Under the pieces are notes generated by a model, which saw nothing but the letters and a program-made list of their open reading frames with translations, was not told the origin of the DNA and ran no database searches. From assembly GCA_035711805.1 (NCBI GenBank), contig DASTBV010000097.1, positions 45,375-109,374 on the forward strand: DNA of 64,000 nt. Direction: 5' to 3'. The position numbers were made by a program, and so were the translations under genes. The DNA comes from Gp6-AA40 sp035711805 (GTDB taxonomy: Bacteria; Acidobacteriota; Vicinamibacteria; Vicinamibacterales; UBA2999). Every line of letters begins with the position of its first letter. Position 1 is the stretch's first letter. Below are positions 24,119 through 31,649 of the stretch, in pieces.

Positions 24119-26833
24119 ATGCCGGTTTCCACGCTATCGCCAGCAGTGCAGCCACGCCCGTGGCATGCGATGCCGCCGGCCGCCGTGCTCACAGCCCTGG
24201 GCGTCACGGACGCGGGGCTGTCAACAAGACAAGCCAACGCTCGGCTGGTCGACGCCGGACCGAACAGCATTCCGACGGGGAGACCAGCGTCAGCGTGGCA
24301 GGTGCTCCTGACGCAGTTCCGAAGCGTCGTCACCCTGCTCCTCATGAGCGCCCTCCTTATTGCCGCGCTGACCGGCGATGCCGCAGACGCGATCGCCATC
24401 GCGGCGGTGCTGATCCTCAACGTCGCCCTGGGCTTCGCGGTCGAAATCCGCGCGCACCGCGCTGTCGAAGCGCTCGCCGACGTCGAGCCGCGCATCGCGG
24501 TCGTGGTGCGCGATGGCCTGACGAGAGAAATCGACGCCCACGTCGTCGTTCCAGGGGACGTGCTGCTGCTCGAGGCCGGCGAGGGAGTGCCAGCGGATGC
24601 CCGAATGCTCAGCGGGGAGGTTCAGGTCAACGAATCGGCGCTGACGGGCGAATCCGTTCCTGTCTCCAAAACAGTGAACACGCAGGTCGCCGCGACCGCG
24701 AACCTGCCGGATCGGTCGACGATGGTTCACGCCGGCACCCTGGTTGTCGCCGGCAGCGCGCGGGCGGTTGTCGTGGCGACCGGCGACGCCACCGAACTCG
24801 GCGGGATCGGCCGGCTTGTCGGCGCGACGAGCTATCGGCGCACGCCGTTGGAGGTGCAGCTGGACGTCCTCGGCCAGCAACTCGTCTGGGCGGCGCTGCT
24901 CGTCGCCGCAGCCACGGGTGTACTGGCGTGGGTCCACGGGGGCAGCCTCGCCCTCGTGCTCGAATCGGCGATCGCGCTTGCGGTGGCGGCAGTGCCGGAG
25001 GGGCTGCCGGCGGTCGCGACGATCACGCTTGCCCTCGCGGTCCATCGAATGGCCCGTCAACACGCGCTGGTACGCCGGCTGCCTGTCGTCGAGACGCTGG
25101 GCTCGGTGACGGTGCTGTGCACCGACAAGACGGGGACGCTCACAGCGGGCGAGATGACGGTCACCGCCATTCGAACCGGCGATGCGCTGTACGAGGTGAG
25201 CCACGTGGGCTACGACCCGGCCGGCGAGTTCAGCCGGGATGGACGCCCGGCCGACGTCCGCGATCACGAGGATCTGCAGTACGCGCTCGAGACGGGGCTC
25301 GCCGCCGGGCGCGGCGATCTCGTGCTGTCCGAGACTGGGTGGACGCCGCGCGGCGATCCGACGGAAGTCGCGCTTGCGGTTGCCGCCATGAAGGGCGGCA
25401 TCGAGCGAGCGGCGGTGACGCGCGGGATGCCGGAGATTGGCGACATCCCGTTTTCCAGCGAGCGGCAGTTGATGGCGATATTCCATCGCTGCGTGGACGA
25501 CGGCTGTACGACGGCGTTCGTCAAGGGCGCGCCGCACCGCGTGCTCGACCTCTGCTGGTCGGTGTTCAGTCGCGGGGCGGCGCGACCGCTCGACGCGGCG
25601 GCGCGCGCGGCCCTCGAGCGCGCCAATGACGACATGGCTGCCCAGGGGCTGCGCGTGCTCGCGCTCGCAACCGGACGCGTCGGCCACGCCGACGAGCGAT
25701 CGCTCATCGGCCTGACCTTCATCGCGCTGGTCGGCATCAGCGATCCACCCGCGCCGGGCGTGAAGGAGGCGATCGGCGCGTTCCGGCGATCCGGCATCCG
25801 TACCGTCATGCTGACCGGCGACCAGCGCGGTACGGCGGAGGCCATCGCCGGCCAACTGGAGCTGAGCGGCGATCCGCACGCTCTGACCGGCGACGAAGTC
25901 GAGGCCTTGACCGACGCCGATCTCGACGAGCGGCTGAAAACCGCGACAGTATTCAGCCGCGTCAGCCCCGCGGCGAAGCTGCGCCTTGTCGCTGCGTATC
26001 AGCAGCAGGGCGAAGTCGTGGCGATGATTGGCGACGGCGTCAACGACGCGGCGGCGCTCAAGCGCGCGGATGTTGGCGTGACGATGGGTCGCCGTGGAAC
26101 GGAAGTGGCCCGTGACACGGCGACGATCGTCCTGACGGACGATCGATTCGAGACCATCGGCACCGCGATCGCCGAAGGCCGTCTGGTCTTCGAAAACATC
26201 CGGCGGTTCGTCTTCTACCTATTCAGCTGCAACCTGGCGGAAATCATCGTGCTGCTCGGCACCAGTGCCGCCGGCTGGCCGCTGCCACTCGCACCGATCC
26301 AGGTGCTGTGGCTGAACCTCGTCACCGACAGCGTGCCCGCACTCGCGCTGGCGGTCGAACCGCCGCGCGGCGATTTGATGCAACGGCCTCCGCGGCCGCC
26401 GACGGAGGCGCTGTTGGCGCGGGGATTCCTCTACAGCATCGGCCTGTATGCCGTGTTAATCGCTGCTCCCGTGCTGGCGATGATCGTCTGGCAGACCGTC
26501 ACCGGCGTGCCGTACGAGCGCGCGATCACCATGAATTTCGCCGTGCTCGGCTTTGCCCAGCTGCTGCACCTGGGCAACGCGCGCGACGACGCGCCGGTGT
26601 TGAGCTGGCGCCGGGCCATCGCGAACCGGGCGGCGCTGGCGGCGCTCGTGATCGGTGCGCTGTCGCTGGTCGCCGTGATCCAGCTGCCGGCACTGGCGCA
26701 GCTGCTTCGGCTCGTCCCGCTGTCGGCGGCTGACTGGGCCCTCGTGTTGGGCCTGGCGCTGGTCCCCGCCGTTGTCGGCCAGACTGTCAAAGTGGCGCGA
26801 GTCTGGACGCGAATCACGGGGGTGCTCGCATGA
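24119..26833 (+). CDS. Cation-translocating P-type ATPase, calcium/CtpF-like (P2)
   Basis: The 904-residue pump has an N-terminal cation-ATPase region and the actuator TGES near residue 176. TM4 has AVPEGLPA near 293, a P2-type ion-binding helix, and DKTGTLT with the phosphorylated aspartate lies near 335. The hinge GDGVNDAAALKRADVGV lies near 639, and several C-terminal helices follow. There are no CPx or heavy-metal domains, so calcium, manganese or another hard cation is likely. CtpF in the mycobacterial DosR regulon is of this type. The frame is open far upstream, but 24119 is the first start below the promoter. An ATG at 24170 is the alternative if a leader exists. Confidence 0.9.
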   Translation: MPVSTLSPAVQPRPWHAMPPAAVLTALGVTDAGLSTRQANARLVDAGPNSIPTGRPASAWQVLLTQFRSVVTLLLMSALLIAALTGDAADAIAIAAVLILNVALGFAVEIRAHRAVEALADVEPRIAVVVRDGLTREIDAHVVVPGDVLLLEAGEGVPADARMLSGEVQVNESALTGESVPVSKTVNTQVAATANLPDRSTMVHAGTLVVAGSARAVVVATGDATELGGIGRLVGATSYRRTPLEVQLDVLGQQLVWAALLVAAATGVLAWVHGGSLALVLESAIALAVAAVPEGLPAVATITLALAVHRMARQHALVRRLPVVETLGSVTVLCTDKTGTLTAGEMTVTAIRTGDALYEVSHVGYDPAGEFSRDGRPADVRDHEDLQYALETGLAAGRGDLVLSETGWTPRGDPTEVALAVAAMKGGIERAAVTRGMPEIGDIPFSSERQLMAIFHRCVDDGCTTAFVKGAPHRVLDLCWSVFSRGAARPLDAAARAALERANDDMAAQGLRVLALATGRVGHADERSLIGLTFIALVGISDPPAPGVKEAIGAFRRSGIRTVMLTGDQRGTAEAIAGQLELSGDPHALTGDEVEALTDADLDERLKTATVFSRVSPAAKLRLVAAYQQQGEVVAMIGDGVNDAAALKRADVGVTMGRRGTEVARDTATIVLTDDRFETIGTAIAEGRLVFENIRRFVFYLFSCNLAEIIVLLGTSAAGWPLPLAPIQVLWLNLVTDSVPALALAVEPPRGDLMQRPPRPPTEALLARGFLYSIGLYAVLIAAPVLAMIVWQTVTGVPYERAITMNFAVLGFAQLLHLGNARDDAPVLSWRRAIANRAALAALVIGALSLVAVIQLPALAQLLRLVPLSAADWALVLGLALVPAVVGQTVKVARVWTRITGVLA

Positions 26834-28608
26834 AACTCTCGGTTCTGGCGCTCGACTACGACGGCACAATTGCTGCCGACCGTGGCGTGGACGCCGAGGT
26901 GCGCCGGGCCATTGCCGAGGCGCGCACCAACGGCATTACGGTGCTCCTGGTGACGGGCCGGATTCTGTCCGAGCTTCGCCGCGTCGCCGGAGATCTCCAC
27001 TTCGTTGACGGCGTCGTCGCCGAAAACGGCGGCGTCGTTCATTTTGCCGGCAGCGAACACACCTCGGTGCTGGCTCCGCGGCTGGTCGAATCGCTGGTGA
27101 CCGGTCTGGCGAAGGAACAGCTTTCATTTCAGACCGGCGAGTGCCTGATCGATGCGGATGCGGCTGACGGTCAGCGGCTGCTGTCCGTGATTCGCGGGCT
27201 GGAGCTCCCGTACGTGCTCGTCTTCAATCGCGGCCGCGTGATGGTGATGCCGCAGGGCGTCAGCAAGGCCACCGGACTGCAGACGGCGCTCGACATGCTG
27301 CGGTTGTCGCCGCGGAATACGGTGGCGATCGGCGATGCGGAGAACGACCACGAGCTCCTGCGCCTCGCGGAGCTTGGGGCAGCGGTGAAGTGGGGCAGCA
27401 AGGCGTTGCAGGCGGTTGCCGACACTGTGGTCCTCGGCGAGGGCCCACGCGACACGGCGACGTATATCCGGGCAATGGCCGCCGCCGACCATCTGCCGCT
27501 CCCGGCCCGGGCCAGACGCTATCTGCGTCTCGGTCACACTGAGGACGGCCGGGAGTTCTCGCTTGCCGTCAAAGGGCGAAACGTGCTCGTCGCGGGCGAC
27601 GCCAAGTCGGGAAAGTCGTGGATTGCCGGCCTGCTCTGCGAGCAGCTGATCCTGCATGGCTACTGTGTGTGCGTGCTGGACCCGGAAGGCGATTACCGGT
27701 CGCTCGAAGCGCTGCCGGGGGTGACCATTCTCGGCGGTGAGGATCCGCCACCAACGCCGCGCGAGCTGCTGCGCGCGCTGCGTTACCCGGATCGCAGCGT
27801 CGTCATCGATCTGTCGCGACTGCCGCAGGACGAGAAGATTGCGTACATTCGGGCGGCGCTTCCTGCCGTCAATCACATGCGGCGCCGGACCGGCCTGCCG
27901 CACCGGATCCTGCTCGATGAGGCGCACTACTTCCTGCACGATGCGGAGGCCCAACACCTCCTCGACCTCGAGCGCAACGGCTACACCGTCGTCACGTTCT
28001 GCGCGTCGAGGCTGCCGCCGAAACTGCTGGCCGCGACGGAGGTGATGATCGTCACGTGCGAATCGAACCAGGAGGAACTGGACGCGCTCTACCGGCGCTG
28101 CCAGACGTGTCAGACGCAGGTTGACGATGCCGCGTGGCGAAAGCTGCTCTGTCACGTTGGGGTCGGGCAGGCGGTGGCGCTTCCGATCACCGAAGAGGCC
28201 GGCGGGGAACTCCGCCTCTTCAACATCGGGCAACGCCTGACGCCGCACGTCCGCCATCGCGAGAAATATGTCGATGTGCCGGTGACCGAGCAGAAGGGCT
28301 TTCTGTTCACCGCGCCGGCGCCGCCGGCTCGTGCGCGTACGCTGCGTGAGTTCGTCGCGGTCCTGGAGGCGCAGCCGGTCGACCGCCTCAAAGGTCACCT
28401 GCAGCGCAGCGACTTCTCGCGCTGGATCGGCGAGGTGTTCGGCGATCGAGCGCTGGCGGCAGAAATCGGAGAGCAGGAACAACGCTTCGTCAGTGGTATC
28501 GACCGGGACACCATTCCAGAAATTGTGAGCGCGATCCGTGGACGGTACGACTTGACAGACGACGAGGAGGGGCCGCGTGCGGAGGCGGTAAGCACCCGTG
28601 CGGCGTGA
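26830..28608 (+). CDS. HAD phosphatase fused to HerA-like ATPase domain
   Basis: Residues 1-210 form a Cof-type HAD hydrolase. Motif I is DYDGTIA at 8-14 and motif IV is GDAENDHELLRLAE near 168. Residues 235-480 form a P-loop ATPase with Walker A GDAKSGKSW near 257, VLDPEGDY just after, and Walker B RILLDEAHYF near 362. That pattern is shared with HerA/DUF87-type ATPases. The combination suggests one protein hydrolysing a sugar phosphate or similar and an ATPase whose target I cannot identify. It overlaps the P-ATPase gene by 4 bp (ATGA), so the two are translated together. Confidence 0.82.
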   Translation: MKLSVLALDYDGTIAADRGVDAEVRRAIAEARTNGITVLLVTGRILSELRRVAGDLHFVDGVVAENGGVVHFAGSEHTSVLAPRLVESLVTGLAKEQLSFQTGECLIDADAADGQRLLSVIRGLELPYVLVFNRGRVMVMPQGVSKATGLQTALDMLRLSPRNTVAIGDAENDHELLRLAELGAAVKWGSKALQAVADTVVLGEGPRDTATYIRAMAAADHLPLPARARRYLRLGHTEDGREFSLAVKGRNVLVAGDAKSGKSWIAGLLCEQLILHGYCVCVLDPEGDYRSLEALPGVTILGGEDPPPTPRELLRALRYPDRSVVIDLSRLPQDEKIAYIRAALPAVNHMRRRTGLPHRILLDEAHYFLHDAEAQHLLDLERNGYTVVTFCASRLPPKLLAATEVMIVTCESNQEELDALYRRCQTCQTQVDDAAWRKLLCHVGVGQAVALPITEEAGGELRLFNIGQRLTPHVRHREKYVDVPVTEQKGFLFTAPAPPARARTLREFVAVLEAQPVDRLKGHLQRSDFSRWIGEVFGDRALAAEIGEQEQRFVSGIDRDTIPEIVSAIRGRYDLTDDEEGPRAEAVSTRAA

Positions 28609-28610
28609 CC

Positions 28611-29516
28611 ATGAGAACGCTCGTCATCGTTTCCGCGCTGCTGTGGGGATTCGCGACGGCGCTGCCCGCGCAGACGCTGACCGGGCAGTTGCACGCGGTG
28701 ACCGTGGTTCGCGGCGACACGCTGCGGTCCTTGGGATCGCGCTTCGGTGTTGATTCGGCGACCATCGCTCGAGACAACGGCCGGCCGGTGGACGCGCCGC
28801 TGCGAGTCGGCGAAACGCTCTCGATCGACAACCGCCACATCGCGCCGCCGGTCCCGGCGGGCGTCACCCTGATCGTCAACGTGCCGCAGCGGATGCTCTT
28901 CGCCACGACCAGCTCCGGTCTGAGCGCGTATCCTGTGGCGGTCGGTCGACGAGACTGGAAGACACCGCTCGGCGAATTCTCGATCGCGGCGAAGGAAGTC
29001 AATCCGACGTGGGACGTGCCGGACTCGATCCGCGAGGAGGCGCGGCGCGCGGGACGGTGGCTTCCACTCAAAGTGCCTCCAGGACCCGGTAACCCGCTCG
29101 GTGCGTACTGGCTGGGCCTGAGCGTCGGCGGCGTAGGAATTCACGGGACGAACGCTCCAACCAGCATCTACCAGGTGACCACACATGGATGCGTCCGTTT
29201 GCATCCGGACGACATCGCCGCGCTGTTCGGCCAGGTGAGCGTCGGCGCGCGGGGCGTGCTGCTCTATCAGCCTGTGCTCGTGGCGATCCACGGGGAGGGT
29301 GTCTTCGTCGAAGCGCATCGCGACATCTACCGGCGCGGACCCGCGGATGCACTCCGGTTCGTCAGGGAACGGGCGTACGAACTCGGCGTTTTCGAGCGGG
29401 TGGACTGGGAGCGTGCAGCGGCGGTGATTGACGAACGGGCGGGCATCGCGCGTCCGGTCAGCTTTCCTTCGGGCGCGGTTTCTCCACTCTCGTATATGTC
29501 CCACCCGGCTCGATGA
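28611..29516 (+). CDS. L,D-transpeptidase with LysM-like domain
   Basis: The 301-residue exported protein has a signal peptide (MRTLVIVSALLWGFATALPAQ). A LysM-like module follows (HAVTVVRGDTLRSLGSRFGVDSATIARDNG). The YkuD catalytic domain contains IHGTNAPTSIYQVTTHGCVRLHPDD; its cysteine and the paired histidine near residue 192 are the active site. YkuD enzymes cross-link peptidoglycan 3-3 or attach proteins to it, a change typical of non-growing cells. It follows the HAD-ATPase gene directly (a GTG at 28605 would overlap it by 4 bp). Its last 59 bp overlap the convergent small gene. Confidence 0.9.
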   Translation: MRTLVIVSALLWGFATALPAQTLTGQLHAVTVVRGDTLRSLGSRFGVDSATIARDNGRPVDAPLRVGETLSIDNRHIAPPVPAGVTLIVNVPQRMLFATTSSGLSAYPVAVGRRDWKTPLGEFSIAAKEVNPTWDVPDSIREEARRAGRWLPLKVPPGPGNPLGAYWLGLSVGGVGIHGTNAPTSIYQVTTHGCVRLHPDDIAALFGQVSVGARGVLLYQPVLVAIHGEGVFVEAHRDIYRRGPADALRFVRERAYELGVFERVDWERAAAVIDERAGIARPVSFPSGAVSPLSYMSHPAR

Positions 29517-29688
29517 ACCAGACCGAGGCGCCACTGTGTGCGGCGAAGGCGTGGGCATGGCGCACCGCCTCGAACTTCTGCCGGACCGAGAGCTGCGCAT
29601 TGCCCGGGACGATGCTGATCTCGAAGTGGCCGTCCTGAGCGCGCTTCGTAATCAGAACATCGCCCTCCGTGGGCGTCTGTTCTGGCAT
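29458..29688 (-). CDS. Small DUF2188-like protein
   Basis: The 76-residue protein reads GDVLITKRAQDGHFEISIVPG, then a helix (FEAVRHAHAFAAHSGASVWFIE), then GGTYTRVEK. This beta-alpha-beta order with a helix full of A-x-x-A resembles the DUF2188 family of tiny cytosolic proteins, function unknown. The ATG at 29688 is the best start. Its 3' end overlaps the last 59 bp of the L,D-transpeptidase gene in the opposite direction, which makes one of the two C-termini less certain. Confidence 0.6.
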   Translation of the reverse strand: MPEQTPTEGDVLITKRAQDGHFEISIVPGNAQLSVRQKFEAVRHAHAFAAHSGASVWFIEPGGTYTRVEKPRPKES

Positions 29689-29749
29689 GACTTCTACCCG
29701 CAATGATTGAGCTGATCGAGACGCTAGCACAGTTGGATGGCAGAAATGC

Positions 29750-29776
29750 GGAAATTTTCCCAGGGGGATTTCCCCG
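29750..29776. promoter_or_regulatory. Two overlapping putative activator sites
   Basis: GGAAATTTTCCCA and GGGGGATTTCCCC abut one another. Their centres lie about 107 and 96 bp upstream of the predicted sigma-54 start of the kinase gene at 29881. Confidence 0.6.
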
Positions 29777-29837
29777 GCGCGGTGCCATCGAAGCCCGTCC
29801 CGGTCGCGGATCTCGGCGAGAAATCGCCGAGTCCGGC

Positions 29838-29853
29838 CGGCACGCCCGTTGCC
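29838..29853 (+). promoter_or_regulatory. Sigma-54 type -24/-12 element (kinase gene)
   Basis: CGGCACG, 4 nt, TTGCC, one of the closest matches to consensus. The predicted start near 29864 is 17 nt before the ATG at 29881, with AGGAGG between. Confidence 0.65.
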
Positions 29854-29880
29854 TTTCTGCCGGTGCAGGAGGTCGTTCCG

Positions 29881-31449
29881 ATGCACCGAGAGGGAGAGGC
29901 AGGACAGGCAGACGTGATCCGGCTGCTGTCGGACCCGGCGACACACGGTGGCGCGCCAGTCCAGCGCATCGACACCCATGCCTCCGTCGTTTTCCTCGCG
30001 GGAGACCGGGCGCTCAAGCTGAAACGCGCGGTCACGTACGACTATCTCGATTTCTCCACCGTGGATCGGCGCAAGCGCTTCTGCGAGGCGGAGCTGCGAA
30101 TCAACGGGCGCATCGCCCCGGGGCTGTATCGTCGCGTGATTCCGGTGGTCCGCACGCACACGGGCGGGCTGGCGCTGGAGGGCGACGGGACGCCTGTGGA
30201 CTGGGTAGTCGAGATGACCCGCTTCGATCAGGATCGGCTGTTCGACCGAATGGCCGCAGCCGGCCGGCTCGAAGTGGAGCAGATGGTGCCGCTCGCCGAG
30301 GAGATCGCATCGTTCCACGAATCCTGTGCCGCGCGGCCGGACTTCGGCGGGGAGGCGGCGATCGCGCGGGTCATCGCCGGCAACGGAGAGGGCCTCCGCA
30401 AGTTTGGCCGTGACGTCTTCAGTACGGTGGCGTGCGATTCGCTGACGCTGGCTTCGCGGACCGCCCTGCGCAACTGCGGGGCTCTCCTGGAGTTGCGCCG
30501 GAAGGCAGGGTTCGTTCGCGAATGCCACGGGGACCTGCACCTCGGGAACATCGTGCTGTGGGCGGATCGGCCGACGCTGTTCGATGCGATCGAGTTCAAC
30601 GACGAGATTGCGTGCGTCGACGTGATGTACGACCTGGCCTTCCTCCTGATGGATCTGTGGCATCGCACGCTGCCGTGGCACGCCAACACCGTGCTGAACA
30701 CCTATCTGCGCGAGACACGCGACTTCGAGGGCCTGGCGGCGCTGCCGTTGTTCCTGGCGTGCCGCGCCGCGATTCGCGCGAAGACCTCGGCCACCGCGGC
30801 GTCGCTGCAGGCTGATGCCGACACGCAGCGCGAGATGAACGTGCGCGCACGCGACTATCTTGGCCTTGCCGCTCGTCTCCTGCGGGGTCACCCGCCGGCG
30901 CTCGTTGCGGTCGGAGGCCTGTCGGGGTCCGGCAAGTCGACGCTGGCATACGCGCTAGCCCCTGCGATCGGGGCGGCGCCCGGCGCCGTTGTCCTTCGTT
31001 CCGACGAAATCCGCAAGCGTCTGTGGGGCGTCACACCGTTGACGAAGCTCGAGGCCGCCGCCTATACGCCAGAAATGTCGATGCGTGTGTACGAGACGCT
31101 GGCCGCCGATGCCGAAGCCGTCGTGCGGACAGGGCACTCGGTGATCGTCGACGCGGTCTTCGCGCGGGCGGCCGATCGCGTCGCCATCGAACGCGCGGCG
31201 CGCGCCGCCGGCGTCGCCTTTGCCGCCGTCTGGCTCGAGGCTCCGGAACCTGTCCTCGTCGAACGCATTGCCGCACGCGGTCCCGACGTCTCGGACGCCA
31301 CTGCCGATGTGGTCCGCATGCAATGGGCACAGTCGGCAGGAGACGTGCGCTGGCCCCGCGTGGACGCAGCGGTCGACGTCGAGCACGTCGTCGTGCGCGC
31401 CCGGACAGCGCTGCAGCGCCAGATGGTCGCGCTCGACGCGGCTGCCTAG
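29881..31449 (+). CDS. Bifunctional APH-like / P-loop kinase protein (COG2187+COG0645 type)
   Basis: The 522-residue protein joins two kinase-like parts. Residues 20-320 resemble aminoglycoside phosphotransferases: RALKLKRAV for the ATP lysine, CHGDLHLGNIVL near 215 as catalytic loop, and DAIEFNDEIACVDVMYDLAF as metal loop. Residues 335-520 form a P-loop kinase with GGLSGSGKSTLAYALA near 345 and a late DVSDATADVVRMQ. Proteins of this layout (Rv2004c of the DosR regulon is one, as I recall) have no proven substrate. I chose the ATG at 29881 because of its AGGAGG site and the promoter; upstream in-frame ATGs lie in the activator region. Confidence 0.85.
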   Translation: MHREGEAGQADVIRLLSDPATHGGAPVQRIDTHASVVFLAGDRALKLKRAVTYDYLDFSTVDRRKRFCEAELRINGRIAPGLYRRVIPVVRTHTGGLALEGDGTPVDWVVEMTRFDQDRLFDRMAAAGRLEVEQMVPLAEEIASFHESCAARPDFGGEAAIARVIAGNGEGLRKFGRDVFSTVACDSLTLASRTALRNCGALLELRRKAGFVRECHGDLHLGNIVLWADRPTLFDAIEFNDEIACVDVMYDLAFLLMDLWHRTLPWHANTVLNTYLRETRDFEGLAALPLFLACRAAIRAKTSATAASLQADADTQREMNVRARDYLGLAARLLRGHPPALVAVGGLSGSGKSTLAYALAPAIGAAPGAVVLRSDEIRKRLWGVTPLTKLEAAAYTPEMSMRVYETLAADAEAVVRTGHSVIVDAVFARAADRVAIERAARAAGVAFAAVWLEAPEPVLVERIAARGPDVSDATADVVRMQWAQSAGDVRWPRVDAAVDVEHVVVRARTALQRQMVALDAAA

Positions 31450-31456
31450 GGCAGGG

Positions 31457-31535
31457 GAAGGCCCAAGGCCACAGGCCTAAGGGCTAAGGGCTGGTCAAGG
31501 GATCAGGGATCAGGGATCAGGGATCAGGGATTAGT
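31457..31535. repeat. AAGGCC-type words and tandem GGGATCA repeats upstream of groEL
   Basis: Degenerate words (AAGGCCCAAGGCC, AGGCCTAAGGGCTAAGGGC) are followed by about four and a half head-to-tail copies of the 7-mer GGGATCA. The 3' end of the array runs into GGGATTAGTCCC, which may act as an activator site. Confidence 0.7.
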
Positions 31536-31557
31536 CCCCAGCTGTGAGAAATATCTC
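31527..31557. promoter_or_regulatory. Putative activator sites for groEL
   Basis: GGGATTAGTCCC (31527-31538) and GAGAAATATCTC (31546-31557) are centred about 105 and 86 bp upstream of the predicted groEL start. This is the same pair of distances seen at other promoters here. Confidence 0.5.
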
Positions 31558-31571
31558 GGCGCTTCGTTCTT

Positions 31572-31604
31572 CCCTTAGGCCTTAGGCCTTATTCCTTAGG
31601 CCTT
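31572..31604. repeat. CCTTAGG repeats just upstream of the groEL promoter
   Basis: Four CCTTAGG/CCTTATT words in tandem form the reverse complement of the AAGGCCTAAGGG words at 31457-31490. The two blocks could pair in a stem. The same CCTTAGGCC word recurs at 53540. Confidence 0.65.
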
Positions 31605-31611
31605 CTCTCGA

Positions 31612-31627
31612 AGGCACACACGTTGCG
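31612..31627 (+). promoter_or_regulatory. Sigma-54 type -24/-12 element (groEL)
   Basis: AGGCACA, 4 nt, TTGCG with GG-N10-GC spacing. The predicted start near 31638 is 12 nt before the ATG at 31650. No CIRCE-type heat-shock operator is visible. Confidence 0.6.
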
Positions 31628-31649
31628 TGATGGCTAACCAGAGGAAGAC

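Noticed and set aside
31499..31535. Tandem GGGATCA units considered as a CRISPR array
   Set aside because: The units are 7-mers without spacers and there are no cas genes.
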